NCBI RefSeq assembly: GCF_009728145.1
Contig: NZ_WOCA01000009.1
Span: 79,224-143,223, forward strand
DNA from: Ornithinibacillus caprae
Lineage (GTDB): Bacteria > Bacillota > Bacilli > Bacillales > Amphibacillaceae
Direction of reading: 5' to 3'
Length of the DNA stretch: 64,000 nt
Within the stretch, counting starts at the first letter, position 1, and every line of letters starts with the position of its first letter. Made by a program: the position numbers and the translations under genes. Under the pieces are notes generated by a model that saw only the letters and a list, made by a program, of their open reading frames with translations, was not told the DNA's origin and did no database searches. Positions 37,760 to 46,194 of this stretch are shown here, one piece after another.

Positions 37760-38212
37760 ATGGACAATACAGAAAGTATTTACGAAAAATCAGTAGTACC
37801 CAATACGATGGGTACAAAATCATTTAATATAGATAACCTATTTTTAGTAGCCTTTTTTGGCGGAGTGATCCCAATGGTAGTTCTAGGAGCAAAAAATGCG
37901 AAATGGCTAAACATTTCTAAAAAACTTATCTATATGTTGATTATTTTTGGAGCAGCTTTATTGGTGACGAAACTCGTTTTTGTTGCGATGATAACAAGTG
38001 GAAGTCTTGATTTAGATAATACAACACTAAATATTAGTTATAGAGTTGGGAGTGTTCTACTTTTCATAGCTTTTAAGCTTGTTCTCAATAAAGCGTTTCA
38101 CCAACATATGGTTGTTTGTGGAAAAATGGAAGCACTGTTAAAACCTGCGCTAATATGGATTGTTGTTGGAATTGTGGTGGAATTCGTATTAGTTGTTGCT
38201 GTTTCCATGTAG
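37760..38212 (+). CDS. four-helix membrane protein of unknown function
   Basis: 150 residues: a polar N-terminal ~30 residues, then four hydrophobic segments at about 28-44, 56-79, 93-113 and 129-149. KAFHQHMVVCGKM forms a cytoplasmic loop with His and Cys. No family is recognised. It is the first gene of a compact operon whose next two products are TPR proteins, one membrane-anchored and one with an AAA+ domain. The gap to the next gene is 45 bp. A role as membrane receptor or substrate of the AAA+ machine is possible, but only by position. Confidence 0.65.
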   Translation: MDNTESIYEKSVVPNTMGTKSFNIDNLFLVAFFGGVIPMVVLGAKNAKWLNISKKLIYMLIIFGAALLVTKLVFVAMITSGSLDLDNTTLNISYRVGSVLLFIAFKLVLNKAFHQHMVVCGKMEALLKPALIWIVVGIVVEFVLVVAVSM

Positions 38213-38257
38213 ATTTAATTAGAATTTCTTATGATTTTCGTTTTGAGGTGATGAAGG

Positions 38258-39133
38258 GTGTGCGAGGAACAATATGCTAATGATAGAAAGATGATTGAAC
38301 ATTATTTTTCGATGGATCGTTATGAAGATGCACGTCCCATTATAGAGAACTTGTTACTATCAGATCCACAAGATCCTGAAACTCTTTATCTAATGGGAGT
38401 AGTTTACTTATCTAGGGAGCAATATACAGAAGCGAGAGAATTGGTTCAAGAAGCCTTACGAAATGGGTACAATCCAGAGTATGCTTTCTTTTTTATTGGA
38501 TTAACTTATCAGGAACAAAAGATGTATGCTGAAGCTGAAGATGCCTATTTGCGCTCCCTGGAAATAAACCCTAATCAAGCTAATGTAAATGCTGCCTATG
38601 GATATCTCATGTTGTTAACAGGTCATGATGAGAAGGCGATCAAACTGTTAGATGAGGCGATTAGGATAGATCCTGATGACAGTGCTGTCAATGATTATGT
38701 GTATCGATTTTATTTGGCAAAAAATGATGGAAGCAATCAGGCACAATATCTTCAACGAACGATGGAGATTGCAAGAAACGAACAAGAAAAGTTAATTAAT
38801 ATTGCTGTCTACCACTTAGTAAAGGAAGATACAAAGACAGCTGAAGAATATCTTCGACAACTTTACTTGCTTGATCCGACAAATAAACATGTGCTTGAAG
38901 TTCTTGAGGAAATCAATCGTACAAATCATATGTTATTTTTACCTAATCGGTTAATTGATAAAATTGGTGGTCCTGCAGTATTTTATATAGGATTTATTAT
39001 CTTGGTACTTGTATTGACATGGGCAGATATAAATAGTATTGCTATCGTAATCTTAGCATTGTATTTAATTACAGCAGGATACACATGGTTGGCGCCCTTA
39101 CTATACAGACTTTTTGTAAAAGGAAAGATATAG
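38258..39133 (+). CDS. TPR-repeat protein with C-terminal membrane anchor
   Basis: 291 residues. Tandem tetratricopeptide repeats fill about residues 1-220, e.g. DPETLYLMGVVYLSREQYTEA, PEYAFFFIGLTYQEQKMYAEA and AAYGYLMLLTGHDEKAIKLL. Two transmembrane helices follow at about 237-283. The repeats would face the cytoplasm and recruit a partner. GTG start at 38258, with GAGGTGATGAAGG upstream. The stop is immediately followed by the ATG of the AAA+ gene (0 bp), which itself has N-terminal TPR-like helices, so the two probably form a membrane-tethered complex. Confidence 0.75.
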   Translation: MCEEQYANDRKMIEHYFSMDRYEDARPIIENLLLSDPQDPETLYLMGVVYLSREQYTEARELVQEALRNGYNPEYAFFFIGLTYQEQKMYAEAEDAYLRSLEINPNQANVNAAYGYLMLLTGHDEKAIKLLDEAIRIDPDDSAVNDYVYRFYLAKNDGSNQAQYLQRTMEIARNEQEKLINIAVYHLVKEDTKTAEEYLRQLYLLDPTNKHVLEVLEEINRTNHMLFLPNRLIDKIGGPAVFYIGFIILVLVLTWADINSIAIVILALYLITAGYTWLAPLLYRLFVKGKI

Positions 39134-40366
39134 ATGGATAGAATCGAATTACTTCAATCAATGGTTGAAAAAGATAAATCAAACATTCAAGCATGGTATA
39201 TGCTAGGGGAAGAGCTTCTTCAACAAGAAAATCTTCGTGAAGCATTATATGCATTTTCTATGGCTTTAGCCGAAAACGACTATACTATGGAACAAAATGT
39301 TATTGCTTATCTCAGCAAAGTATTTTCTTCATTAGAAGGGCAGAGTCGCAATACCGATGAAGAGAATGCTTATAATCTGGCTAGCGTGAGACATGTAGAA
39401 GATGATGATCAACCGAATCCTGATGAGGTTGAAAAGACTGTGGAGTTAACTGTTATACATGGAAAGAAAACGGACAATATTTCTTCTCTTAAACAATATC
39501 AGCCGAAAACTGTAACATTTCAAGACGTGGGTGGTTTGGACTCCTTAAAGAAGACAATTAATATGAAGATCATTAAGCCTTTTATGGATCCGGGTCTTTT
39601 CACAAAGTTTCGTAAAAAAACGGGTGGTGGTATTTTATTATTTGGACCACCAGGCTGTGGAAAGACATTCATTGCAAAAGCTACAGCAGGAGAAATTGGA
39701 GCAAACTTTTTTCCTGTTCATATTTCAGATATTCTAGATCCATTCTTCGGACAAAGTGAGCGGAATTTACATGATGTTTTTAAAACTGCCAGAGCAAATC
39801 GTCCATCCGTCCTTTTCTTCGATGAAGTGGATACACTTGGATATAGTCGATCGAAAGCCAATTCCGATATCATGAGACCACTCATTGATTCCATGTTAAC
39901 TGAGATGGAGAGTATTGATACTGGCACAGATAATCTACTTATTATTGGGGCTACAAATATGCCATGGGATGTTGATTCTGCTTTTAAACGTCCTGGCCGG
40001 TTTGACAAGCTTGTTTTTGTTCCACCTCCCGATATGGAGGCACGGCAAACCATTTTTCAACTAAAGCTTAAAGAGAAGCCATTAAGTTCTGATATATCCT
40101 TAGAGATTCTTGCTACAAAGACAGAATACTATTCCGGTGCAGACATTGAAAATGTTATCGAGCTCGCAACGGAGAACGTGTTAACGGAGATAATGGAAAC
40201 AAATCAAGAGCGATTAATTGGTATGGAAGATTTGCTGTATGCAATAGAAGAAACAATACCTTCTACATTAGAGTGGCTACAAACAATTAAGAATTATATA
40301 AAGTACTCCAATCAAACTGGTTTATATAAAGAGGTAGCCAAGTATATTAATAAAGTCTTGTTATAA
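39134..40366 (+). CDS. AAA+ ATPase with N-terminal TPR-like region (Cdc48/SpoVK/FtsH-type AAA domain)
   Basis: 410 residues. An N-terminal helical repeat (VEKDKSNIQAWYMLGEEL...LREALYAFSMAL) occupies about 1-65, a variable linker follows, and a classic AAA module begins near 130 with FQDVGGLDSLKKTI. Walker A GPPGCGKT is at 171-178, Walker B VLFFDEVDTLG near 225-235, the second region of homology ATNMPWDVDSAFKRPGRFD near 275-293 includes the Arg finger (RPGR), and a C-terminal lid with YYSGADIENVIELA ends it. No protease domain is present, so it acts as an unfoldase or remodelling factor. Last gene of the operon. Confidence 0.85.
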   Translation: MDRIELLQSMVEKDKSNIQAWYMLGEELLQQENLREALYAFSMALAENDYTMEQNVIAYLSKVFSSLEGQSRNTDEENAYNLASVRHVEDDDQPNPDEVEKTVELTVIHGKKTDNISSLKQYQPKTVTFQDVGGLDSLKKTINMKIIKPFMDPGLFTKFRKKTGGGILLFGPPGCGKTFIAKATAGEIGANFFPVHISDILDPFFGQSERNLHDVFKTARANRPSVLFFDEVDTLGYSRSKANSDIMRPLIDSMLTEMESIDTGTDNLLIIGATNMPWDVDSAFKRPGRFDKLVFVPPPDMEARQTIFQLKLKEKPLSSDISLEILATKTEYYSGADIENVIELATENVLTEIMETNQERLIGMEDLLYAIEETIPSTLEWLQTIKNYIKYSNQTGLYKEVAKYINKVLL

Positions 40367-40504
40367 AATTTCTTGGGTTCAGTTTCAGTACAAAAATTTA
40401 TTAATCATTGTTTATAATGGAACTAGATCTCAGCACTCATAATTAAATATTATATCGTATTTGTCGCAGTTTATAAGCATGTTTTACAAGCTTTACATAA
40501 GTAA

Positions 40505-40577
40505 CCCTCCTTTCTCAAGATATAATTCATAGTTACCAAGAATAAACATATAAAATAGGAAGGAGGGGATTCCTATT
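40505..40577 (+). promoter_or_regulatory. leader with sequestrable ribosome binding site
   Basis: CCCTCCTT (40505-40512) is exactly complementary to AAGGAGGG (40560-40567), the Shine-Dalgarno of the hydrolase gene, with about 47 bases between. Pairing would hide the ribosome binding site. Whether it forms in the transcript is untested. Confidence 0.35.
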
Positions 40578-41501
40578 ACTAAAAAAATTCTATTGTTTTG
40601 TGATCCCGGAATTGATGATTCCTTAGCAATTATGTACACCATGCTGGATCCAGAACTTGAACTTGTTGGTATAGTTACTGGTTATGGAAATGTGACCATT
40701 GACCAGGCAACAGCCAATGCTGCTTATTTACTGCAATTAGCAGGAAAATACGACATTCCAATCATACCCGGAGCATCGAAGCCGGTTCAACAGGAAGAGG
40801 TATCATTTTATCCAGAAATTCATGGGGAAGGTATTGGTCCAATACAGCCTCCAAGTGATTTACAATATCAGATTTATCCTTTTGATACTATTCGACTCAT
40901 TATAGAAAGGTATAGAAATGAACTTATCATTGTAGACACAGGTCGTTCAACAACATTAGCTACCGCTTTTATTCTATTCCCTGAGCAAATAAAAATGGTA
41001 CATTCATTTTATGTAATGGGAGGAGCATTTTTTGTGCCAGGTAATGTAACTGCAATGGCAGAAGCAAATTTCTTCGGTGATCCGACATCTTCTAACTTTG
41101 TTCTTAAGTTTGCACATAACTTAACGATTACTCCATTAAATGTTACTCAATTCGCTATTCTCACCCCTGAAGTTGCGGAAGCTATATCTGAAAACGAGAG
41201 AAACATTTATGCGTCTATGATAGCTCCAGTCTTCGAATTTTACTACGAATTTTATAAGGAATCTGTACCTGGTATTCCTGGTGCTCCTATTCATGACCTA
41301 CTTACAATTATGCTAGTTAAAAATCCTACCATCGTTGATTATATTTATTATGATGCAAAAGTTGTAGAGGATATTGAAGTAAAGGGAATGTCTTATATCG
41401 ATTTTCGGCCAACAAGTAATACTGGTGAAACTAGAATCGCGGTAAATCTACATTACGAAGCTTTCCTAGAAGAATTCAGTAAGGTAATGTTACCAGAATA
41501 A
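40575..41501 (+). CDS. nucleoside hydrolase (IU-NH family), probable ATT start
   Basis: About 308 residues. FCDPGIDDSLAIM carries the calcium-binding Asp cluster near the N terminus; YVMGGAFFVPGNVTAMAEANFFGDP and PGAPIHDLLTIM supply other Ca and ribose contacts. It is a paralogue of the hydrolase at 22097. No ATG or GTG precedes the first strand. The first possible codon behind AAGGAGGGG is ATT at 40575 (ITKKILLFCDPG), which aligns with the start of the paralogue (MAQKVLIFADVG). The alternative TTG at 40593 would cut off the first beta strand and lacks a ribosome binding site. I favour ATT. Confidence 0.75.
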   Translation: MTKKILLFCDPGIDDSLAIMYTMLDPELELVGIVTGYGNVTIDQATANAAYLLQLAGKYDIPIIPGASKPVQQEEVSFYPEIHGEGIGPIQPPSDLQYQIYPFDTIRLIIERYRNELIIVDTGRSTTLATAFILFPEQIKMVHSFYVMGGAFFVPGNVTAMAEANFFGDPTSSNFVLKFAHNLTITPLNVTQFAILTPEVAEAISENERNIYASMIAPVFEFYYEFYKESVPGIPGAPIHDLLTIMLVKNPTIVDYIYYDAKVVEDIEVKGMSYIDFRPTSNTGETRIAVNLHYEAFLEEFSKVMLPE

Positions 41502-41551
41502 GTTATGTGTACTAAGAGGAATAACATCTACGGATAACAATTTATATTTTT

Positions 41552-41585
41552 AGAGAAGCATCTAACAAATAATAAGCTTCTCTAT
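41552..41585 (+). terminator. terminator after the hydrolase
   Basis: AGAGAAGC ... GCTTCTCT followed by ATTTTTC. Confidence 0.65.
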
Positions 41586-41623
41586 TTTTCTTGCCAAAAA
41601 TGTTGTCGTCACTTAACACCAAT

Positions 41624-41652
41624 TTGACACATAGCTAAAAACCTATTAATAT
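41624..41652 (+). promoter_or_regulatory. promoter of the YeeE/YedE-type gene
   Basis: Perfect -35 TTGACA (41624-41629) and -10 TAATAT (41647-41652), spacer 17 bp, about 45 bp before the start codon. Confidence 0.65.
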
Positions 41653-41699
41653 AATAAACGTAATTCTGAGTAAATTAATCGGAAAAGAGTGATTTTTAA

Positions 41700-42950
41700 A
41701 TGGAGGCAACAAGAAAAGTACAACAACTAACAAATCAAGTAAATAACTCTGCACCGAAATTAAATAATCCACAAATGTCATTAATTATTGGTGGTTTAAT
41801 TGCTGGGGCAATATTAATGACCTATCTAATGGTTACACAAAAAATGATTCAACCTTTATTACTAGTTATTGGATTGTTATTAGGTTACACATTATTTCAC
41901 GCACGTTTTGGTTTCACTTCTGCATTTCGTAGACTTATGTCAGTTGGAAACGGGCAAGCATTGCGATCTCATATGTTAATGTTGGCAGTAGCTGTTACGT
42001 TATTTGCTCCAATATTAGCATTTGGTTTTTCATTTTTCGGCACAGGGGCTTCAGGATATGTTTCTCCAGTAGGAATTAGCCTGATCGTTGGCGCATTTAT
42101 GTTTGGAATTGGAATGCAATTAGGTGGCGGTTGTGCGTCAGGTACTCTTTATGCCGTCGGTGGCGGACGATCCGTCATGTTTATTACGCTGTTATTTTTT
42201 ATTGTTGGATCAACAATAGGAGCATATCATTTACCGTTTTGGACGGAGGAATTACCGGCATTTGAACCTATCTCATTAGCTACAAGTACTGGATTAGGCT
42301 ATGGTGGTGCTTGGTTTCTATCCATTCTGTTATTTGGACTTATTGCTTGGATCACGTTAGTAGTGGAAAGAAAGAATAATGGACCAAAAATGGCCCCATT
42401 ACCATCGACAACCGGTTGGAAGCGAATTTTCCGAGGATCTTGGCCATTATTTGCTGCTGCTATTGCTTTAGCTGCTCTTAATGCTTTAACGCTAATGACT
42501 CGTGGCCAGCCTTGGGGAGTTACTTCTGCCTTTGCATTATGGGGGTCTAAAGTAGCGCAATTCTTTGGTGTGGATGTAGCAAGCTGGGGATACTGGCAAG
42601 GTGCAAATGCAGCTGTTCTAGAATCCTCTATTTTTGCCGATTCAACAACTGTATTAAATCTCGGTGTGATTCTAGGCGCTTTTCTAGCATCCGCAGCAGG
42701 AGGTTTATTCAAGTTTAGTAAAGTTACTGGTAAAAATGCTACTGCTTCTGTAATCGGTGGCTTATTGATGGGATATGGTGCTCGTCTTGCATTCGGATGT
42801 AATATCGGTGCATACTTTGGTGGAATTGCATCATTTAGTCTTCATGGGTATGTTTGGGGGATTCTAGCATTAGCAGGTACGTTTGTAGCGCTATATTTAA
42901 GACCACTATTTGGATTGTCCGTTCCCAAACCTAAAGATTCATTCTGCTAA
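41700..42950 (+). CDS. YeeE/YedE-family sulfur-compound (thiosulfate) transporter
   Basis: 416 residues with about ten to twelve transmembrane helices in two homologous halves. The family Cys motifs are visible: GGGCASGTLYAVGGG in the first half and AFGCNIGAYFGGI in the second, which in TsuA pass thiosulfate along cysteines. Start ATG with RBS AAAGAGTG. Members are also seen beside TusA or rhodanese genes, but none is adjacent here. The transported species could be thiosulfate or another sulfur compound. Confidence 0.85.
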   Translation: MEATRKVQQLTNQVNNSAPKLNNPQMSLIIGGLIAGAILMTYLMVTQKMIQPLLLVIGLLLGYTLFHARFGFTSAFRRLMSVGNGQALRSHMLMLAVAVTLFAPILAFGFSFFGTGASGYVSPVGISLIVGAFMFGIGMQLGGGCASGTLYAVGGGRSVMFITLLFFIVGSTIGAYHLPFWTEELPAFEPISLATSTGLGYGGAWFLSILLFGLIAWITLVVERKNNGPKMAPLPSTTGWKRIFRGSWPLFAAAIALAALNALTLMTRGQPWGVTSAFALWGSKVAQFFGVDVASWGYWQGANAAVLESSIFADSTTVLNLGVILGAFLASAAGGLFKFSKVTGKNATASVIGGLLMGYGARLAFGCNIGAYFGGIASFSLHGYVWGILALAGTFVALYLRPLFGLSVPKPKDSFC

Positions 42951-42960
42951 AATAGATAAA

Positions 42961-42995
42961 AAATCACCATGTGAATAATTCGCATGGTGATTTTT
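42961..42995 (+). terminator. terminator after the YeeE/YedE-type gene
   Basis: AAATCACCATG ... CATGGTGATTTTT with an 11-base loop; T-run included. Confidence 0.85.
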
Positions 42996-43087
42996 CATGA
43001 CTAATAAGAATGAACATGCTTTCTCATGCCATAAGTTCAACTAAATGTTTTACTATAAAAGCTTGTAACTAGCCAATTTTTCTAATT

Positions 43088-44098
43088 CTAAATCAGCTCC
43101 TGACTAAAAATAATCGCAATGATTAACATTATAATAATTAAACTAACAAAGAGGATGGATAATTTAAGTGATGTTTTTGCTTTGTCTACTTGATCCCATT
43201 TTACAGGTCGGATTCCACTTAATGAAAAAACAACAATGGCAGCTAAGATAACAGATGTAATATTTCCCATTAACAAAAGCATAGCTCCATAAGCTTCTTG
43301 CCACATAGCAGAACCAACGGTCATCCCTAATACAACGGTAGGTGGTAATAGGGCAACAGCAACCATTACACCTACAAGTGATCCAGGTAATCGGTTGAGG
43401 ATCGATAATGCCCCAGCAGTTCCAGAGGCTAAACCTAGAACAATATCCGATATATTAACATTTGTTCTAGAGGAAAATTCACTACTTTCCATTGGAACTG
43501 GAAAAAAGAGCGTGAAACTGATGGATATCCCTACGACAATGATAATGGCGTAAAATAATGTAACGGAAGAACTACGCAACAGCTTAAAATCACCTAAAAT
43601 AGATGAAAAGGCAATAGAGATAGTTGGACCCAGCATAGGAGCAATAACCATTGCACCGATAATAACTGCTTGGCTATTTTGAACAAACCCAACTGTAACA
43701 ACCACTGCTGATAATATAATAAGTAATGTATAACTAAGTGTAATATGACTCGACTTCTGTATCGTTCCTAGTAATTCCTGTCGACTAGCACGCTGCAGTT
43801 TTGTTGCATCTTCCTCATTTTCTTTCTTTCTCTGCTCTTTTTCTTCTTCTGTTGTTCTGTTTATATAAGTTTGAACAGGGAAGAGTAGAACTTCAAATCC
43901 CTCTATAAGATTTGTTACATTCTCTAGATAGTCCAAAATTTCTTCTGTATTTTTTGTTTCTACCAGGACACGAATTAGCATTCGTTCTTTGGATTCATTA
44001 GATACCCAATAGGATAGATGGGGATAATCTTGTAAAGAGTTATCAACTTTTTCAAAATATTTATCTGGTACATATGCTTCAATAAGTTGTAAATCCAT
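43088..44098 (-). CDS. DUF389 family membrane protein
   Basis: About 336 residues. A soluble ferredoxin-like N-terminal domain (~100 residues) is followed by a charged linker (EEEKEQRKKENEEDATK) and then about six transmembrane helices with the family segments VIIGAMVIAPMLGPTISIAFSSILGD and LPGSLVGVMVAVALLPPTVVLG. Function is not known; family members occur in bacteria as putative transporters. The start at 44098 (MDLQLIEAYVPDKYF) has GGAGATG upstream; a longer frame begins at 44122. Monocistronic. Confidence 0.8.
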   Translation of the reverse strand: MDLQLIEAYVPDKYFEKVDNSLQDYPHLSYWVSNESKERMLIRVLVETKNTEEILDYLENVTNLIEGFEVLLFPVQTYINRTTEEEKEQRKKENEEDATKLQRASRQELLGTIQKSSHITLSYTLLIILSAVVVTVGFVQNSQAVIIGAMVIAPMLGPTISIAFSSILGDFKLLRSSSVTLFYAIIIVVGISISFTLFFPVPMESSEFSSRTNVNISDIVLGLASGTAGALSILNRLPGSLVGVMVAVALLPPTVVLGMTVGSAMWQEAYGAMLLLMGNITSVILAAIVVFSLSGIRPVKWDQVDKAKTSLKLSILFVSLIIIMLIIAIIFSQELI

Positions 44099-44173
44099 GG
44101 ATATCATCTCCGACAAATACACATTGTTTCCTATAGCTTTCCCAGTAATTAGCGTTTGTAAAAATTTCTATAG

Positions 44174-44206
44174 AAAAAAGCATAAGCTATTTGAAAGCCT
44201 ATGCTT
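44174..44206 (-). terminator. terminator with GCATAAG arms
   Basis: AGAAGCATAGGCTTTC...AAATAGCTTATGCTTTTTTC on the minus strand, just after the stop of the M42 peptidase. Confidence 0.7.
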
Positions 44207-44213
44207 CTAACCA

Positions 44214-45272
44214 TCATATTTTAAATCGATAATCTTTTGATATTTTCATTTCTTTTATAAAAGCGATCAATAATTCCTTTGTTGCGTTAAGATCATTTTT
44301 ATCTATTACTTCGATTGATGAATGTGCATATCTAGAAGGTATAGATAATACTCCAGTTGGGATCCCTTGTTGAGCTAAGCTTAACTCTCCAGCATCTGTA
44401 CCAATGCCAGGAAACACTTCTAACTGATGTGGGATGTTTTGTGTTTTGGCAATTTTAACTAGGTGTTCTCTCACTTTTTTATTTGAAATTAAACTTGCAT
44501 CCATCACTTTTATACCGGTACCATCACCTAATGCCAGTGTCTGGTCCATCATTTCTTCAGGGGTATCACTAACTGCAGTTGTGTCTAAGGCAATTGCAAC
44601 ATCTGTGTTTTCTTGGTGACTGATTACTCTTGCACCTCGTAATCCAACTTCTTCTTGTACAGTAAAGATTCCAACAACTTCTCCTGCAAAATCCTTGGTA
44701 TTCAATTCTTCAAGTGCTTTTATTAGGACAGCGCAGCCTGCTCTGTCATCGAATGCCTTACCGACAATACGAGCTTCGGTTAGGTTATCAAATTGTGGGT
44801 ACCATGTAATAGAGTCGCCGACTTCAATTCCTAGGTCAGCTACTTCTTTTTTAGAACTCGCACCAACATCTATATATAATTTTTGGTATGCACGAATTTT
44901 ATTGGGGTCATCGTACTTCTTCATGTGAGCGGATATTGTACCGATTACACCAGAGTGAAATCCATTTTTAGACTTAATTTGAATACGTTGTGATAATAAG
45001 ATGCGATCATCATGACCACCAAGTTTTTCAAATCGAAGTAATCCATTTTCTTCAATTTTTTTTACAACAAAACCTACTTCATCCATATGAGCTGCAATAA
45101 CAATCTTAGGTCCTTCTTGGTGTCCCTTTTTTCGAACGATTAAATTTCCAATGCCATCTGTATCAACGGAATCCGCTGAGTTTTTTAGTCGATTTGCTAT
45201 GTATATGGCAACATCCTCTTCAAATCCACAAGGACCGTGAATAGCAGATAATTCTTTTAACATATGTTGCAT
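44214..45272 (-). CDS. M42 family metalloaminopeptidase (glutamyl aminopeptidase/endoglucanase family)
   Basis: About 352 residues. The two-zinc ligands are visible: AAHMDEVGFVV (His), FDDRAGCAV (bridging Asp), VQEEVGLRGA (catalytic Glu and Glu), ALDTT (Asp) and the late SRYAHSSIEV (His). M42 enzymes form large tetrahedral aminopeptidase particles that trim peptides. The ATG at 45272 (MQHMLKELSAIHGP) with GGAGGG upstream is chosen over the frame from 45308. Another M42 enzyme with the same plan is at 57304-58359. Confidence 0.9.
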   Translation of the reverse strand: MQHMLKELSAIHGPCGFEEDVAIYIANRLKNSADSVDTDGIGNLIVRKKGHQEGPKIVIAAHMDEVGFVVKKIEENGLLRFEKLGGHDDRILLSQRIQIKSKNGFHSGVIGTISAHMKKYDDPNKIRAYQKLYIDVGASSKKEVADLGIEVGDSITWYPQFDNLTEARIVGKAFDDRAGCAVLIKALEELNTKDFAGEVVGIFTVQEEVGLRGARVISHQENTDVAIALDTTAVSDTPEEMMDQTLALGDGTGIKVMDASLISNKKVREHLVKIAKTQNIPHQLEVFPGIGTDAGELSLAQQGIPTGVLSIPSRYAHSSIEVIDKNDLNATKELLIAFIKEMKISKDYRFKI

Positions 45273-45404
45273 CCTATTCCCTCCGATTGAATGTTTGTAT
45301 TCAATCATACTATAAACAGGTTAGAATAACATTTGGTTAGCTCATATTAGAGAAAGCTGTTTAATAGATGACTATCAAACAGCTACTTTATAATAAGTTG
45401 AGTA

Positions 45405-45740
45405 TTATTCAGCTGATAGTTCACTTTCTATAACCCGTTTATGGTTTGTTACTTCTTCTCCGCCAGTAGTGGGGACGAAATCAACCATATATACAGTTGT
45501 TTCTTCGGCAGAATCAATGGTTGCGGTTGCACCTTCTATACCCTCCATGTGGTCTGCATCAACAGTAACCTCTGTCCCAGGCTCTAAAGGTTCCTTATCT
45601 GCATCTACTAGCTCCTCATGAATGACCCACTTATGATTTTCGACTCTTTCTCCACCATTTGTTGGGGTATAGGATATGGTATAGACGGTTGTATCAAACG
45701 CTCCAACGATGGTTGCTTCAGCCCCTTCCATTCCTTGCAT
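45405..45740 (-). pseudogene. ydhK: YdhK-like lipoprotein, N-terminally truncated (DUF1541)
   Basis: 111 codons with two DUF1541 repeats, each with the pattern EGAEATI...AFDTTVYTISYTPTNGGE and EGATATIDSAEETTVYMVDFVPTTGGE. The B. subtilis protein is about 205 residues and starts with a lipoprotein signal, an His/Glu-rich linker and the first repeat strand. Here the signal is missing and an in-frame TAG sits five codons before the first ATG. So the gene is probably a 5'-truncated remnant. YdhK proteins often accompany copper-response genes. Confidence 0.65.
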
Positions 45741-45902
45741 AAAGTTGTATTCCTACACTACCCTCTAAATATGCAAAATATGTGCAAAGTAGATTACAAA
45801 TACATGTTATATTGCTCGACATATTCCTAATTTTGCTAACTGCATAGTTTCTCGATAATTTTCCCTTATTATAATAATAATAAAGAAGGCTGGTGATTTT
45901 TT

Positions 45903-46118
45903 ATGCACGAAATATTCGGTTTTGGATCTACATGGCCGATGGTTGGAATGCTAGTATTTTGGATATTGTTAATTGTTATAGGCTTTTATTTAGTTGCTAA
46001 TTTTGTTAATGGTGGACAAACGAAACAAACGAAAGAAGATTTATTAAAAGAACGACTAGCAAGAGGAGATATAGATAAAGAAAAATATGAAGAATTGTTA
46101 AAAATCATTAAAAAGTAG
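45903..46118 (+). CDS. small membrane protein with SHOCT domain
   Basis: 71 residues: one transmembrane helix (about 12-34, WPMVGMLVFWILLIVIGFYLV) followed by a SHOCT motif (EDLLKERLARGDIDKEKYEELLK), a short C-terminal helical oligomerisation-type element found in many small membrane proteins. Function unknown; often near metal-response or envelope genes. AAGGCTGGTG ribosome binding site. First of the 45.9-50.0 kb cluster. Confidence 0.8.
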   Translation: MHEIFGFGSTWPMVGMLVFWILLIVIGFYLVANFVNGGQTKQTKEDLLKERLARGDIDKEKYEELLKIIKK

Positions 46119-46194
46119 AGGGAAAATATAAATTATTATTGTGTATAATGAGATGAATAACAGAATGTGATTAGTGCATGAAGGAGAAGATTAT

